39,947 nucleotides of DNA from Streptococcus suis (GTDB lineage: Bacteria > Bacillota > Bacilli > Lactobacillales > Streptococcaceae). This document shows positions 1 through 8,197 of this stretch, piece by piece. Both the position numbers and the translations under genes were made by a program. The stretch lies in the NCBI RefSeq assembly GCF_016743335.1, contig NZ_WCJE01000021.1, forward strand, positions 1-39,947, read 5' to 3'. The notes under the pieces were generated by a model. It made no database searches. It was not told the origin of the DNA and was given only the letters and a program-made list of their open reading frames with translations. Numbering within the stretch: the first letter of the stretch is position 1; every line of letters begins with the position of its first letter.

Positions 1-80
1 TTGGAGGCTGTTTAGGTCTCTTTTTTTGTTTTTTAAGGTGAATGGGCTTTAATTTGGCTCTTTTTTCTTTTCTTGTTACT

Positions 81-108
81 TTGTCTATTCATTGTTTGTT
101 GATATAAT
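81..108 (+). promoter_or_regulatory. recG promoter
   Basis: TTGTCT at 81-86, a 16-base spacer and TATAAT at 103-108 preceded by TG (extended -10). The -10 box ends only six bases before the recG ATG, so a transcript starting at the usual distance would begin at or within the start codon. The bases before this hold T-rich tracts that look like the tail of an upstream terminator cut by the window edge. Confidence 0.6.
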
Positions 109-114
109 AGAGGC

Positions 115-2133
115 ATGAAAAGATTATGTGATGAATTATCGGTTTTGCCAGGGATTGGTCCTAAATCGGCTGAAAAATTCTTAAAAATTAACATTCAGAA
201 TATTAATGATTTGCTGACTTACTATCCATTTAGATATGAAGATTTTGAGAGTAAGTCTATTTATGATTTGCAGGACGGGGAGAAGGCAGTGGTAGTTGGG
301 GAGGTGGTATCTCCAGCTAATGTACAGTATTATGGTTACAAAAGAAATAGACTCCGTTTTTCAATGAAACAGGGTGAGGTTGTCTTAGCAGTTTCGTTTT
401 TTAATCAGCCTTATTTAGCAGATAAGATTGTTTTGGGGCAGGATATTGCAGTTTGGGGAAAGTGGGATAAGGCTAAGGCAAGTTTGACAGGAATGAAAGT
501 TTTGGCTCAAGTATCAGATGAGTTACAACCTGTCTATCATGTGGCGCAGGGGATTTCGCAAGTAAATTTGGTTAAGGCTATTAAAACAGCTATTGAACAG
601 GGATATTTGCATTTATTAGAGGAGAACTTGCCATCAGTTTTACGAGAGCGCTATCGGTTAATGAATCGCCGAGAGGCGGTTTTTGCGATGCATTTTCCGA
701 CAAATTTAGAAGAGTATAGACAAGCTTTGCGACGTATGAAGTTTGAGGAATTATTTTATTTTCAATTACAGTTGCAAATGCTGAAAGCCAATAATCGTGA
801 TATTTCGAATGGTTTGAAGATTGCCTATGATGCTGATAGATTGGCTATGCAAATAAGACAATTGCCGTTTGTCTTAACGGATGCTCAGTCTGGGGCTTTG
901 GCTGAAATACTATCAGATATGAAGTCCTATGGGCACATGAATCGCTTGTTACAAGGGGATGTTGGTTCAGGAAAGACAGTAGTTGCTGGATTGGCTATGT
1001 TTGCCGCTGTGACTGCGGGGATGCAGGCTGCAATTATGGTGCCGACAGAAATTTTGGCTGAGCAACACTTTGAGAGTTTGCGCCAGCTTTTTCCAGAACT
1101 TTCTATTGCTCTTTTGACAGGGGGAATGAAGGCTACGGAGCGTCGTACTGCTTTAGAGGCGATTTCTAGTGGTCAGGTAGACATCATTGTAGGAACTCAC
1201 GCTCTTATCCAGGAAAGTGTGACGTACCATAAGCTTGGTTTGGTTGTGACGGATGAGCAACATCGTTTTGGTGTTAAACAGCGCCGTCTGTTTCGTGAGA
1301 AGGGTGATAATCCGGATGTGCTTATGATGACTGCTACACCTATTCCTCGGACGTTAGCCATTACAGCTTTTGGAGATATGGATGTATCGATTATTAATCA
1401 GTTACCTGCTGGTCGGAAGCCAATTATCACTCGCTGGGTCAAACATCAACAGCTGCCCACGGTCTTAGATTGGTTGGAGAAGGAGCTAGAAGTGGGTGCT
1501 CAGGTTTATTTTATCTCTCCGCTGATTGAAGAATCTGAGGCTCTAGATTTAAAGAATGCTGTAGATCTGCAATCTGATTTACAGGCGCATTTTGGAGAGC
1601 AAGTTACAGTGGATTTGTTACACGGTAAGATGAAGAATGACGAGAAAGATGCCATCATGCAGGCTTTTAAGGAGCGAAAAACGAATATTTTGGTTTCTAC
1701 CACTGTTATTGAAGTCGGAGTCAATGTGCCCAATGCAACGGTGATGGTTATTATGGATGCAGATCGTTTTGGTTTGAGCCAATTACATCAGTTGAGAGGG
1801 CGTGTAGGACGTGGTCATAAGCAGTCTTATGCAGTGTTAGTTGCTAATCCTAAAACAGAGTCTGGTAAGGAACGCATGAAAATTATGACAGAGACGACAG
1901 ATGGTTTTATTTTGGCTGAAGCAGACTTAAAAATGCGTGGGTCTGGAGAAATATTTGGAACTCGTCAATCAGGTTTGCCAGAATTTCAGGTTGCAAATAT
2001 TATCGAGGACTATCCGATTTTAGAGGAAGCAAGACGAGTTGCTAGTCAGATTGTTAGCGTGGAAAATTGGCAGGAGGACCCTAATTGGTCGATTTTACTT
2101 GCTAATTTGAAAGATGGAGAGGAATTGGATTAG
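115..2133 (+). CDS. recG: ATP-dependent DNA helicase RecG
   Basis: Superfamily 2 helicase that remodels stalled replication forks and branch-migrates Holliday junctions in the cytoplasm. The 672 residues are the normal family length. An N-terminal wedge/OB-fold region covers roughly residues 1-230. It is followed by Walker A GDVGSGKT (281-288), the DEQH box at 380-383, MTATPIPRTL, the GRVGRG motif VI and the RecG-type tail RGSGEIFGTRQSG. The start ATG has GAGG directly against it, too close for a normal ribosome binding site, while a -10 box lies six bases upstream. Translation may therefore be leaderless from this promoter. A terminator follows the stop codon. Confidence 0.97.
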   Translation: MKRLCDELSVLPGIGPKSAEKFLKINIQNINDLLTYYPFRYEDFESKSIYDLQDGEKAVVVGEVVSPANVQYYGYKRNRLRFSMKQGEVVLAVSFFNQPYLADKIVLGQDIAVWGKWDKAKASLTGMKVLAQVSDELQPVYHVAQGISQVNLVKAIKTAIEQGYLHLLEENLPSVLRERYRLMNRREAVFAMHFPTNLEEYRQALRRMKFEELFYFQLQLQMLKANNRDISNGLKIAYDADRLAMQIRQLPFVLTDAQSGALAEILSDMKSYGHMNRLLQGDVGSGKTVVAGLAMFAAVTAGMQAAIMVPTEILAEQHFESLRQLFPELSIALLTGGMKATERRTALEAISSGQVDIIVGTHALIQESVTYHKLGLVVTDEQHRFGVKQRRLFREKGDNPDVLMMTATPIPRTLAITAFGDMDVSIINQLPAGRKPIITRWVKHQQLPTVLDWLEKELEVGAQVYFISPLIEESEALDLKNAVDLQSDLQAHFGEQVTVDLLHGKMKNDEKDAIMQAFKERKTNILVSTTVIEVGVNVPNATVMVIMDADRFGLSQLHQLRGRVGRGHKQSYAVLVANPKTESGKERMKIMTETTDGFILAEADLKMRGSGEIFGTRQSGLPEFQVANIIEDYPILEEARRVASQIVSVENWQEDPNWSILLANLKDGEELD

Positions 2134-2142
2134 TCATATAAA

Positions 2143-2175
2143 AAAAGGCCGACACACCTGTGTTGGTCTTTTGAC
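2143..2175 (+). terminator. recG terminator, shared intergenic hairpin
   Basis: A 9-bp stem (2147-2155 with 2160-2168) has a four-base loop and a following TTTT. Two G-U pairs hold on the plus strand but become A-C mismatches on the minus strand, so it should work best for recG. It lies between the convergent ends of recG and the asparaginase gene. Confidence 0.75.
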
Positions 2176-2197
2176 ATATTGTATAGTTCGTCAACGA

Positions 2198-3157
2198 TTA
2201 ACCTTGGATGTAATCTGCCAAGCTTTGCTCTTCCAAGCCTGCATTGAGAGCGATAAGGAGTTTGAGTCGGGCCTTTTGAGCATTCAATTCTTTAACAAAT
2301 AGAATGCCGTCTTGCTCCAGTTGGATGCCACCTCCTTGGTAGGCATAGACAGGCTCAGCAATTCCGTTAAAACAGCGAGATACCAGAATAATGGGGATCT
2401 TTTGATCAAGGAGTTTCTTAATGGCTGGAAGGATGGTAGGCGGAAGATTTCCGGCGCCGAGTGCTTCAATGACTAAGCCGGAAATTGAGCTTGCAGTGAG
2501 AGAATCAAGGAGGATGGAGTCCATATCTGCATAAGCTTTTATGATTGGGACCGTTCCTGTGACTCTTGACAAGTCAAATCGAACACGTGGTTCAGCAGTT
2601 TTAAAATAGAGAATCTCTCGTTTGGTGACTAACCCCAGTGGTCCATGGGTTGGTGTTTGGAAGGTTGAGACATTGGTGGTATGCGTTTTTGTAACATATT
2701 TAGCAGCATGAATTTCATCGTTCATGACCACTAGAACACCTTTATCTGCGGATTTATCATCAGCAGCCACACGTAGTGCTGTTCGGTAGTTATAAATCCC
2801 GTCGCTACCTAGTTCATTTGAGGAACGCATGGCTCCGGTCAATACAATTGGTTTTTCTGGAATAGCCATTGTATCAAGGAAATAGGCAGTTTCTTCTAAA
2901 GTGTCTGTGCCATGTGTAATGACAAAACCATCGAAGTTCATTTGTTCTTCTTTAATTTTTTGGTATAGAGTCATCATGTGTTCTAAGCGAATGTGTGGAC
3001 TTGGAACATTGAGAAAATCCAAGGATGTCACTTGAATTTCTTCTAGTGGGCTATCAATTTGGGTCATTGGATTGATTTTACTCGATGCAACTTCACCCTG
3101 ATGATTGGCTTGCATAGAAATGGTTCCACCTGTATGCAGTACTAGAATTTTTTTCAT
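2198..3157 (-). CDS. ansA: type I (cytoplasmic) L-asparaginase
   Basis: Hydrolyses asparagine to aspartate and ammonia. The 319-residue protein begins with MKKILVLHTGGTIS, which holds the first catalytic threonine (T12) of the asparaginase/glutaminase family. The second signature HGTDTLEETAYF carries the Thr-Asp pair. There is no signal peptide, so the cytoplasmic low-affinity type is likely. It is transcribed divergently from the HAD phosphatase gene, with about 70 bases between them. The start has only a weak A/G-rich ribosome site. Assignment to the family is firm; preference for asparagine over glutamine is inferred. Confidence 0.93.
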   Translation of the reverse strand: MKKILVLHTGGTISMQANHQGEVASSKINPMTQIDSPLEEIQVTSLDFLNVPSPHIRLEHMMTLYQKIKEEQMNFDGFVITHGTDTLEETAYFLDTMAIPEKPIVLTGAMRSSNELGSDGIYNYRTALRVAADDKSADKGVLVVMNDEIHAAKYVTKTHTTNVSTFQTPTHGPLGLVTKREILYFKTAEPRVRFDLSRVTGTVPIIKAYADMDSILLDSLTASSISGLVIEALGAGNLPPTILPAIKKLLDQKIPIILVSRCFNGIAEPVYAYQGGGIQLEQDGILFVKELNAQKARLKLLIALNAGLEEQSLADYIQG

Positions 3158-3181
3158 AAATTTTCAGTTTCTTTCAAAGTG

Positions 3182-3190
3182 TGATATACT
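3182..3190 (+). promoter_or_regulatory. extended -10 promoter for the HAD phosphatase gene
   Basis: TGATATACT gives an extended -10 element (TG-n-TATACT) about 36 bases before the preferred TTG start. No good -35 was found, as is common for extended -10 promoters in streptococci. Confidence 0.5.
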
Positions 3191-3226
3191 AATTGTAACA
3201 TAATTCTTAGAAAGTAGGTGAGTTGG

Positions 3227-4072
3227 TTGACGATAAAGGCTGTATTTTTCGATATTGATGGTACCTTATTGACCGACAATCGTATGGTTAGTAGTTCAAC
3301 TATTCTCGCCATTAATGCTTTGAAAGAGAAGGGGATTTTAGTTGGTTTAGCTACAGGACGTGACCCTCGTTTTGTTTTGCAGTATATGGCTAGTTTAGGG
3401 CTAGATTTGGCCATTGCTTATAATGGTCAATATATTTTTTCAAGAGAAGAAGTTATTTATAGTCAGAGTTTAGAGCCAAAGCAAATTGAACAAATTATGG
3501 AGTATGCGCAGACTCACCATAAGGATTTATCTTTTGGAACTGCTAAAGGCATATTTGGTAGTAAGATTATGAGTGCTGGAACAGGAAATTTTGCCTATCG
3601 TGTGACGCGTATGATTCCGGAGTCCTGGGCTGGAATCATAAATTTTATTTTCAATCGTTTGGTACGTTGGATTAGTCCTCAACAGGAAACGAATTTGAAA
3701 GGTTTTCTCTTTCAACCAATCTATCAGCTGATGTTGCTGACGACGGAAAGGGAGACACAATCATTGGAGATGCTCTTTCCGAACTTGTCTTTTACACGTT
3801 CGAGTCCTTATGCGACTGATATTATCAGTAAGGGAAATTCAAAATTATCGGGTATTGTAAAGGTTGCAGATCGATATGGTTTTGAGTTAGATGAAGTTAT
3901 GGTATTCGGGGATTCTAATAATGATTTTGAAATGTTGAATGAAATTCAGCACTCGGTAGCGATGGGAAATGGGACGAAAAAGGTAAAACAAGCAGCTTCC
4001 TTTGTTACGGATACAAATAATCGTGATGGGATTTATAAGGCATTAATTCATTTTGGTGTGATTGAGGGATAA
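3227..4072 (+). CDS. Cof-type HAD-superfamily phosphatase
   Basis: Member of the Cof/YidA branch of HAD hydrolases, which dephosphorylate sugar phosphates or other small phosphoesters; the substrate is not predictable here. The first motif is FFDIDGTLL (nucleophile D and acid D two residues apart). The last motif is VMVFGDSNNDFEML, and the C2-type cap lies between. I chose TTG at 3227 (protein begins MTIKAVFF) because AGGTGAG sits five bases upstream. A GTG at 3218 is possible but has no good ribosome site. It is translationally linked to the next gene, whose start lies two bases after this stop. Confidence 0.88.
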   Translation: MTIKAVFFDIDGTLLTDNRMVSSSTILAINALKEKGILVGLATGRDPRFVLQYMASLGLDLAIAYNGQYIFSREEVIYSQSLEPKQIEQIMEYAQTHHKDLSFGTAKGIFGSKIMSAGTGNFAYRVTRMIPESWAGIINFIFNRLVRWISPQQETNLKGFLFQPIYQLMLLTTERETQSLEMLFPNLSFTRSSPYATDIISKGNSKLSGIVKVADRYGFELDEVMVFGDSNNDFEMLNEIQHSVAMGNGTKKVKQAASFVTDTNNRDGIYKALIHFGVIEG

Positions 4073-4073
4073 G

Positions 4074-4592
4074 ATGTTTCAGAGCAAGGACGATAATTTT
4101 AATAGGGTAAAGGATTTTCATTTTTTAATGGATGGTGAAACCCAAGAACTTCCCAGTGTGTATGATGGACAGACGGCTTTGCATCGCGCTGGTTTTAAAT
4201 TGGAGGAGTTGGTAGAATTTCTACATGCAGCTTCAGAATCTGAAGTTGAGTTTCATGATTTTATTCAACAACTTCATCAGGATTTAGATACTGCTGCTGC
4301 TAAGGTATCTGGCAAGAGAAGTTTCGGGGTTTCGATGCAGGATCAGGTAGATGCTTTGCTGGATATTCTTTATTTTACATATGGTTCGTTTGTTTTGATG
4401 GGGGTTGATCCAGAACCAATTTTTCAGATAGTCCATACTGCAAATATGGGGAAAACATTTCCAGATGGGAAGGCCCATTTTGATCCAATTAGCCATAAAA
4501 TTTTAAAACCTGATGATTGGGAAGAACGGTTTGCGCCGGAGGAAAAGATTCAGGAAGAGCTGAAAAGACAGATGAAAAGACTTGATTCGTAA
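4074..4592 (+). CDS. MazG-like / PRA-PH-type NTP pyrophosphohydrolase family protein
   Basis: All-alpha protein of 172 residues. It carries the EExxE (EELVE) and later DxxxD (DALLD) metal-binding signature of the MazG/dUTPase/PRA-PH superfamily, which hydrolyses nucleoside triphosphates or related pyrophosphates. The exact substrate is unknown; house-cleaning of nucleotides is a family inference. The start at ATG 4074 uses GAGGGA, which overlaps the end of the preceding HAD gene, so the two form an operon. The stop codon lies inside the following terminator hairpin. Confidence 0.7.
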   Translation: MFQSKDDNFNRVKDFHFLMDGETQELPSVYDGQTALHRAGFKLEELVEFLHAASESEVEFHDFIQQLHQDLDTAAAKVSGKRSFGVSMQDQVDALLDILYFTYGSFVLMGVDPEPIFQIVHTANMGKTFPDGKAHFDPISHKILKPDDWEERFAPEEKIQEELKRQMKRLDS

Positions 4593-4604
4593 ATCAAGTC
4601 TTTT
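4575..4604. terminator. bidirectional terminator overlapping a stop codon
   Basis: Perfect 13-bp inverted repeat AAAAGACTTGATT / AATCAAGTCTTTT around a four-base loop. The A and T runs make it a terminator for both the plus-strand pyrophosphohydrolase gene and the convergent universal stress gene. The last codons and TAA of the former lie inside the hairpin. Confidence 0.88.
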
Positions 4605-4607
4605 GGT

Positions 4608-5060
4608 TTATAAACTTTTTTCTCCATCGCGAACAATGAGTAAATCGATAGTTGCGTGGCGCATGATATATTCGGATGAGGATCCGATTAGGAGACGTTC
4701 AAAGGCGTTTAGACCAGTTGCTCCAAGTAACATAAGATCAGCACCGGTTTCCTTTGGAATATCGATAGCCAATAGGGTTTTAGGGTTACCGAATTCAATG
4801 CGAATCTGTACATCGGTCAGACCGGCGTTGAGGGCTTCTTGTTTGTATTCTTCGAGGAGGAGCTCCGCCTCTCTTTCTAAAGATTCATAGACAGAGGCGT
4901 CAAATGCAACAACATTGTGGAGAGCACGGGTATCAATCACATGGGCGATAATCAGACGTGCTTGGTTGCGTAGTGCGACATGAATAGCTTTATGAAGAGC
5001 TAATTCTGCTCCTTTAGATCCGTCTACAGCGACGAGTATTGTTTTGTAAGATTGTGTCAT
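4608..5060 (-). CDS. universal stress protein (UspA family)
   Basis: Single-domain 150-residue Usp protein. It shows the N-terminal AVDGSKGAELALHKA segment and the ATP-binding signature G-2x-G-9x-G-S/T (GATGLNAFERLLIGSSSEY) near the C terminus, so it is probably an ATP-binding type. The start at 5060 is preferred because AAAGGAG lies eight bases upstream; a GTG three codons earlier would sit within that site. A consensus-like promoter precedes it. The physiological role in stress survival is inferred from the family only. Confidence 0.9.
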   Translation of the reverse strand: MTQSYKTILVAVDGSKGAELALHKAIHVALRNQARLIIAHVIDTRALHNVVAFDASVYESLEREAELLLEEYKQEALNAGLTDVQIRIEFGNPKTLLAIDIPKETGADLMLLGATGLNAFERLLIGSSSEYIMRHATIDLLIVRDGEKSL

Positions 5061-5122
5061 AATAATCACTCCTTTCAGAAGAGCTTTGTCCCGAAATAGG
5101 TAGAGTAGTTCCTTACATTTTT

Positions 5123-5151
5123 ATTATAAGCCTTTTGAGAGAAAATGTAAA
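5123..5151 (-). promoter_or_regulatory. promoter of the universal stress gene
   Basis: On the minus strand TTTACA (5146-5151), a 17-base spacer and TATAAT (5123-5128) form a near-consensus housekeeping promoter, leaving a 5' leader of about 55 bases. Confidence 0.75.
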
Positions 5152-5157
5152 GGATTC

Positions 5158-5186
5158 TTGTACTTTTTTTGCTTTTACAGTACAAT
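5158..5186 (+). promoter_or_regulatory. promoter of the aminotransferase gene
   Basis: TTGTAC at 5158-5163, a 17-base spacer and TACAAT at 5181-5186. It stands back to back with the universal stress promoter; the two -35 boxes are only six bases apart, so polymerases at the two promoters could interfere. Confidence 0.65.
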
Positions 5187-5214
5187 AGAAAAGATAGAAA
5201 GTCGAGGTGACGAC

Positions 5215-6429
5215 ATGAAGCAATTTAACAAGTCAACAAAATTGGATGATGTAGCATATGATATTCGTGGACCTGTTTTGGAAGAGGCCATGCGCATGCG
5301 TGCCAATGGAGAGCAGATTTTACGTTTGAATACGGGGAATCCTGCAGAATTTGGTTTTACTGCTCCAGATGAAGTTATTCGTGACTTGATTCATAACGCC
5401 CGTAAATCAGAGGGATACTCGAACAGTAAGGGAATTTTTTCTGCACGTAAGGCTATCATGCAGTATTGTCAGCTAAAGAAATTTCCAAATGTTGATATTG
5501 AAGATATTTATCTTGGAAACGGCGTGAGTGAGCTGATTGTTATGTCTATGCAAGGTTTGCTAGATAATGGTGATGAGGTGTTGGTGCCAATGCCAGACTA
5601 TCCTCTCTGGACTGCCGCAGTTAGTTTGGCTGGTGGTAAAGCTGTTCACTATGTTTGTGATGAAGCAGCTGAATGGTATCCCGATTTGGCAGACATGGAG
5701 TCTAAGGTGACTTCTCGAACCAAGGCAATTGTCCTTATCAATCCAAATAATCCAACTGGTGCTCTCTATCCGAAAGAAATTTTAGAAGGAATCATTGATA
5801 TTGCTCGTAGACATGAATTGATCATTTTCTCTGATGAGATTTATGATCGTATGGTCTTTGACGGAGCTGTTCATATCCCTATTGCGACACTGGCTCCAGA
5901 TTTATTTGTTGTGACGATGAATGGACTGTCTAAATCGCATCGTATTTGTGGTTTCCGAGTAGGTTGGATGGTCTTATCTGGTCCGAAAAAGCATGTAAAA
6001 GGTTACATTGAAGGCTTGAATATGTTGTCCAATATGCGTTTGTGTTCAAACGTTTTGGCGCAACAGGTTGTTCAAACTTCTTTGGGAGGTTACCAATCGG
6101 TTGATGAACTCTTGATGCCTGGCGGACGCTTATATGAACAAAGGGAGTTTATTACCAAGGCGATTAATGATATTCCAGGGCTTTCTGCTGTAAAACCTAA
6201 GGCTGGTCTGTATGTCTTCCCAAAAATTGATCGTGAGATGTACAGAGTTGATGATGATGAACAATTTGTATTGGATTTCCTCAAGCAAGAAAAAGTACTT
6301 TTGGTCCATGGTCGAGGTTTTAACTGGAAGGATCCAGATCATTTCCGTATTGTGTATTTACCACGTGTGGATGAGTTGGCAGAAATTCAAGAAAAAATGT
6401 CACGATTCTTGCGGCAATATCGTAGATAA
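5215..6429 (+). CDS. alaT: PLP-dependent class I aminotransferase, alanine-transaminase-like
   Basis: Fold-type I aminotransferase of 404 residues, matching AlaT/YfdZ-like enzymes that make alanine from pyruvate and glutamate. Visible signatures are INPNNPTGALYP (cofactor and substrate contacts), SDEIYDRM, and the Schiff-base lysine K240 in NGLSKSHRICGFRVGWM. The ATG at 5215 is preferred over upstream frame extensions because GAGGTGA lies four bases before it. It directly precedes codY, as in other streptococci, but has its own terminator and promoter. Exact amino-donor specificity is inferred. Confidence 0.88.
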   Translation: MKQFNKSTKLDDVAYDIRGPVLEEAMRMRANGEQILRLNTGNPAEFGFTAPDEVIRDLIHNARKSEGYSNSKGIFSARKAIMQYCQLKKFPNVDIEDIYLGNGVSELIVMSMQGLLDNGDEVLVPMPDYPLWTAAVSLAGGKAVHYVCDEAAEWYPDLADMESKVTSRTKAIVLINPNNPTGALYPKEILEGIIDIARRHELIIFSDEIYDRMVFDGAVHIPIATLAPDLFVVTMNGLSKSHRICGFRVGWMVLSGPKKHVKGYIEGLNMLSNMRLCSNVLAQQVVQTSLGGYQSVDELLMPGGRLYEQREFITKAINDIPGLSAVKPKAGLYVFPKIDREMYRVDDDEQFVLDFLKQEKVLLVHGRGFNWKDPDHFRIVYLPRVDELAEIQEKMSRFLRQYRR

Positions 6430-6437
6430 TGGAATTT

Positions 6438-6468
6438 AGGGCTGAATGTTAATCAGCCTTTTCTTTTT
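6438..6468 (+). terminator. terminator of the aminotransferase gene
   Basis: GGCTGA / TCAGCC stem with a seven-base loop followed by TTTTCTTTTT, directly after the stop codon. Confidence 0.8.
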
Positions 6469-6506
6469 ACTTGAATGAAATTGTTTGTATTTTTCTAACA
6501 ACGGTA

Positions 6507-6551
6507 AATATTCTGATAATTGTTGAAATTTTATGTATTTTTTGCTATACT
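6507..6551 (+). promoter_or_regulatory. codY promoter with a CodY-box-like operator
   Basis: The promoter is TTGAAA (6523-6528), a 17-base spacer and TATACT (6546-6551) with an extended TG. Overlapping its upstream edge, 6507-6521 reads AATATTCTGATAATT. This matches the established CodY box AATTTTCWGAAAATT at 13 of 15 positions and is itself nearly palindromic. The placement suggests negative autoregulation of codY. Confidence 0.75.
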
Positions 6552-6580
6552 GAAAGCAATTACAGAGTAAAGAGGAAAAT

Positions 6581-7369
6581 ATGACAACATTATTAGAGAA
6601 GACACGGAATATTACTTCTATTTTGAAGCGTTCCGAAGAGCAATTGGCAGAAGAATTGCCTTACAATGCTATCGCGGAGCATCTGTCTGACATTATTGAT
6701 TGTAATTCTTGTATTATCAATAGTGAGGGTGAGATTTTAGGCTATCACATGAACTATAAGACCAATAATGACAGGGTTGAAGAGTTCTACATTAACAAAC
6801 AATATCCAGAGGAGTATGTAAAGGCAGTTGCGCAGGTCTACGATACTCAGGTTAACTTGCCTGTGGAGAGTGAGTTGACAGCTATTCCTGTGGAGTCACG
6901 GGCAGCTTATCCTAATGGTTTGACAACGATTGCGCCTATCCATGTGACGGGGATTCGTTTTGGTTCCCTCATTATTTGGCGAAATGATGAGCAGTTTCAT
7001 GATGATGATTTGATTTTGGTTGAGATTGCGGCAACAGTAGTTGGTATTCAGTTACTTAATTTCCAACGGGAAGAAGACGAGAAGAATATACGTCGTCGTG
7101 CGGCAGTTAATATGGCGGTAAATACGCTATCTTACTCAGAAATGAAGGCAGTTGCAGCTATTTTGGGTGAATTGGATGGTAATGAGGGGCAATTGACTGC
7201 TTCTGTGATTGCAGATCGTATCGGTATTACACGCTCGGTGATTGTGAATGCACTGCGTAAGTTGGAGAGTGCAGGAATTATTGAAAGTCGTTCTTTGGGA
7301 ATGAAGGGGACTTATTTGAAAGTTCTCATCCCAGCTATTTTTGATGAAATTAAGAAACGTGACTACTAA
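6581..7369 (+). CDS. codY: GTP/branched-chain amino acid sensing global repressor CodY
   Basis: CodY is a dimeric DNA-binding protein. When bound to isoleucine/valine (and GTP in some genera) it represses nitrogen, peptide-uptake and virulence genes in rich conditions. The 262 residues are family length: an N-terminal GAF ligand domain, a linker helix and a C-terminal winged helix-turn-helix around residues 205-240 ([20 protein letters not shown]). AGAGGAAAA precedes the ATG. A CodY-box-like site lies just upstream of its own -35. The nicotinamidase gene follows after one base, so NAD salvage may share this control. Confidence 0.97.
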   Translation: MTTLLEKTRNITSILKRSEEQLAEELPYNAIAEHLSDIIDCNSCIINSEGEILGYHMNYKTNNDRVEEFYINKQYPEEYVKAVAQVYDTQVNLPVESELTAIPVESRAAYPNGLTTIAPIHVTGIRFGSLIIWRNDEQFHDDDLILVEIAATVVGIQLLNFQREEDEKNIRRRAAVNMAVNTLSYSEMKAVAAILGELDGNEGQLTASVIADRIGITRSVIVNALRKLESAGIIESRSLGMKGTYLKVLIPAIFDEIKKRDY

Positions 7370-7370
7370 A

Positions 7371-7922
7371 ATGACAAAAGCATTGATTTCGATTGATTAT
7401 ACAATAGATTTTGTGGCAGATGAAGGAAAGTTGACTGCTGGAAAATCAGCTCAGGCTATTTCTGAACGAATTGCTCAGGTTACGCAAGAAGCCTTTGAAA
7501 ATGGAGACTACATTTTCTTTGCGATTGATGGTCATGAGGAGGGGGATGAATTTCATCCTGAAGCTCAGCTTTTCCCAAGTCATAATATCATTGGGACGCA
7601 AGGGCGTGACTTGTATGGTCCTTTAGCAGATTTTTATCAAAAACATAAAGGGCATGCGCGTGTTCGTTGGATGGATAAACGTCATTATTCTGCTTTTTCT
7701 GGGACGGATTTGGATGTTCGACTAAGAGAACGTGGTGTAGATACGGTTGTCTTGACGGGTGTTTTGTCTGATATTTGTGTTCTTCATACAGCTATTGATG
7801 CTTATAATAAGGGTTATCGTATTGAGGTGGTCTCATCAGCCATTGCTGCATTGACGGAGGAGAATCATCAGTTTGCTCTTAACCATTTGCGTCATGTACT
7901 CGGTGCGACAATCATTGATTAA
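7371..7922 (+). CDS. pncA: nicotinamidase, isochorismatase-like cysteine hydrolase
   Basis: Converts nicotinamide to nicotinic acid in NAD salvage. The 183-residue protein has the triad pieces of the family: Asp9 in ALISIDYTIDF, a central lysine, and Cys136 in LTGVLSDICVLHT. The ATG is one base after the codY stop, with no clear ribosome site of its own, so translation is probably coupled to codY. Nicotinate made here would feed a nicotinate phosphoribosyltransferase elsewhere and then NadD, encoded further along this window. A terminator follows. Confidence 0.88.
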   Translation: MTKALISIDYTIDFVADEGKLTAGKSAQAISERIAQVTQEAFENGDYIFFAIDGHEEGDEFHPEAQLFPSHNIIGTQGRDLYGPLADFYQKHKGHARVRWMDKRHYSAFSGTDLDVRLRERGVDTVVLTGVLSDICVLHTAIDAYNKGYRIEVVSSAIAALTEENHQFALNHLRHVLGATIID

Positions 7923-7932
7923 TAGTATAGTG

Positions 7933-7960
7933 ACCAGTCTGTGGACTGGTTTTTCGTTTT
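7933..7960 (+). terminator. terminator of codY-pncA
   Basis: ACCAGTC / GACTGGT perfect 7-bp stem with a TGTG loop, then TTTTCGTTTTT. Confidence 0.85.
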
Positions 7961-7984
7961 TCTCCAACAGGAATGTATCATTAA

Positions 7985-8026
7985 CACTCTTCGAAAATCA
8001 AACTCAGACCTTGTTGACTTAACTTG
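7985..8026. repeat. solo left end of a RUP-like repeat
   Basis: About 42 bases match the left end of the two complete RUP-like elements in this window (ACTCTTCGAAAATCAAA, then a CAGAC-TTGTTGACTT core). No right end follows. It is probably a truncated or decayed copy upstream of the rplS promoter. Confidence 0.6.
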
Positions 8027-8082
8027 TAAAAGAAGCGGTGTGATAGCCGGTGTGATTGACCATGATAAATTTATCAAAATGC

Positions 8083-8111
8083 TTTACATAGGTGATTACT
8101 TGGTGTATAAT
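8083..8111 (+). promoter_or_regulatory. rplS promoter
   Basis: TTTACA (8083-8088), a 17-base spacer and TATAAT (8106-8111), a near-consensus strong promoter suited to a ribosomal protein gene. Confidence 0.85.
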
Positions 8112-8117
8112 ATAGTC

Positions 8118-8197
8118 TGTGTGTAATGGACGCACAAAAATACAGTTTATCCGCTGGGTTTAAAAGCACCTAAGATTGACAAAGATAGGAGAATAAA
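8118..8197 (+). promoter_or_regulatory. structured rplS leader, possible L19 autoregulatory leader
   Basis: The predicted 80-base 5' leader opens with a small hairpin (TGTGTG 8118-8123 with CGCACA 8131-8136). It continues with a CCGCTGGG / AGCACC-rich segment before TAGGAG. Ribosomal protein L19 leaders that bind their own product are known in Firmicutes. Whether this one belongs to that family cannot be settled by eye. Confidence 0.35.

Noticed and set aside
2114..2302. Small plus-strand frame after recG
   Set aside because: It runs through the terminator into the antisense of the asparaginase gene and has no ribosome site.
4582..4890. Plus-strand reading frame of 102 codons across the universal stress gene
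   Set aside because: It is antisense to a clear Usp protein, has no ribosome site and a Ser/Arg-rich composition typical of a shadow frame.
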